A stretch of 64,000 nt of DNA from Leucaena leucocephala. Lineage: Eukaryota; Streptophyta; Magnoliopsida; Fabales; Fabaceae. Under the pieces are notes generated by a model. The model had not been told where the DNA came from, did no database searches, and was given only the letters and a program-made list of their open reading frames with translations. The translations under genes and the position numbers were made by a program. The DNA lies in contig CM073557.1 in assembly GCA_037074615.1 (NCBI GenBank), positions 10,432,501 through 10,496,500 of the forward strand, read 5' to 3'. Below, piece by piece: positions 63,501-64,000 of the stretch (the first letter of the stretch is position 1; each line of letters begins with the position of its first letter).

Positions 63501-63814
63501 TTCCAGTATTTGCCACATGAATAGTAAAAAGTAACGATTTAACTGTATCAATTGGTATGGTAAACGTCTATATTTATATTTTTCCTTTAAAGAAATATTA
63601 AAGAGCTTCAATTATAAATTTGGATCACCTCTATAAGATTTTTTCACAATTAGTTATGAATTTTTAAAGTTGGATTGTAAATATGAAAATCACCAAGTGA
63701 ATAGTACCCGATATGTAAGTTTTAAAATTTTAATTTTTGGGCTAATGTAATGCTTCTGCTAATCAAATATGCTTCCGAATACGTACTCTGAGGTGGTCAA
63801 AGTAGGATGTTTCA
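60517..63814 (+). repeat. LTR of the large non-coding family
   Basis: The start has lost a base (ttcatatct for TGTCATATCC) but follows a PPT. It ends GGATGTTTCA. TATAAATA is at 61769-61776. The stem-loop at 63036-63053 (GAGATTC/GAATCTC) is shortened on both arms. Same subfamily as the inverted LTR of element F. Confidence 0.85.
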
Positions 63815-63910
63815 TTTTGGTATCATAGCAAAAGGTTATGGCATTGGTACATAATAAAGTTTTAACCAGAGCAGATAGAGGAAAGAAAAAAAAGGATTTG
63901 GGGGTAGAAA
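63815..63910 (+). mobile_element. 96-bp interior between two LTRs (PBS and PPT almost adjacent)
   Basis: It begins with a PBS, TGGTATCATAGCA (63818-63830, one change), and ends with a PPT-like run (aggatttgggggtagaaa) before a new LTR start. In between are only about 60 bp. Everything else of the interior has been lost or was never there. Confidence 0.7.
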
Positions 63911-64000
63911 TGTCATATCCTAACTTTTCCCTATCCGTATAATGCTAATAGAGGAAAGAATATTGGAAAGGATTTTGACGATGATCAGAAGGAATAATAA
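63911..64000 (+). repeat. Start of another family LTR (cut by the window end)
   Basis: TGTCATATCCTAACTTTTCC followed by the U3 sequence shared with 50646, 56445 and 60517. Continues beyond the window. Confidence 0.8.

Overview
The window is a block of plant nuclear DNA built almost entirely of LTR retrotransposons inserted into one another. I see no intact host gene, tRNA, rRNA or CRISPR array. Evidence for a plant is the Ty1/copia and Ty3/gypsy polyprotein remains, PBSs that fit plant initiator-Met tRNA, kilobase-long LTRs ending TG...CA with 5-bp target duplications, and AT-rich DNA. A eudicot is likely, but the species cannot be named from the sequence.

Layout. 1-379 is non-coding element interior, 380-3301 an inverted LTR and 3302-3916 a forward LTR fragment. 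3917-4763 is the end of a Ty3/gypsy element (chromodomain-like pol C-terminus plus LTR). From about 4890 to 32170 there is a four-level nest. A decayed copia element (D; gag, protease, integrase and RT at 4890-8070, RNase H at 31398-31885) is split by a reversed non-coding LTR element (C, 8071-31392, TSD gtaga). C is split by a forward non-coding LTR element (element 1, 11203-28080). Element 1 is split by a minus-strand copia element (element 2, 15723-24296, TSD taaga), the only one with near-complete gag-pol. 32171-32741 is an unclassified spacer.

The right half holds a related set of large non-coding LTR elements: E (5' LTR 32742-35934), F (reversed, 3' LTR 36231-39682, interior to about 54328), B (45269-53814, TSD tgact, inserted in F) and a chain of LTR/interior pieces from 54329 to the window end. 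Two solo LTRs of the element 2 family sit in these (42239-44104, TSD catac; 58549-60248, TSD gtcta/gtcca).

The non-coding elements (C, 1, B, E, F) share LTR ends (TGTCATATCC... to ...GGATGTTACA or GGATGTTTCA), an initiator-Met PBS, a polypurine tract and recurring interior motifs, but have no gag-pol. They look like large retrotransposon derivatives (LARD-like) mobilised in trans. Unusual points are a broken 306-codon frame of unknown function in B, a 5' LTR in B reduced to a 128-bp palindrome, a GC-richer cassette between two PBS-like copies, an LTR pair separated by only 96 bp, a stem-loop conserved in eight LTRs, and a copy-number-variable minisatellite in the element 2 LTRs.
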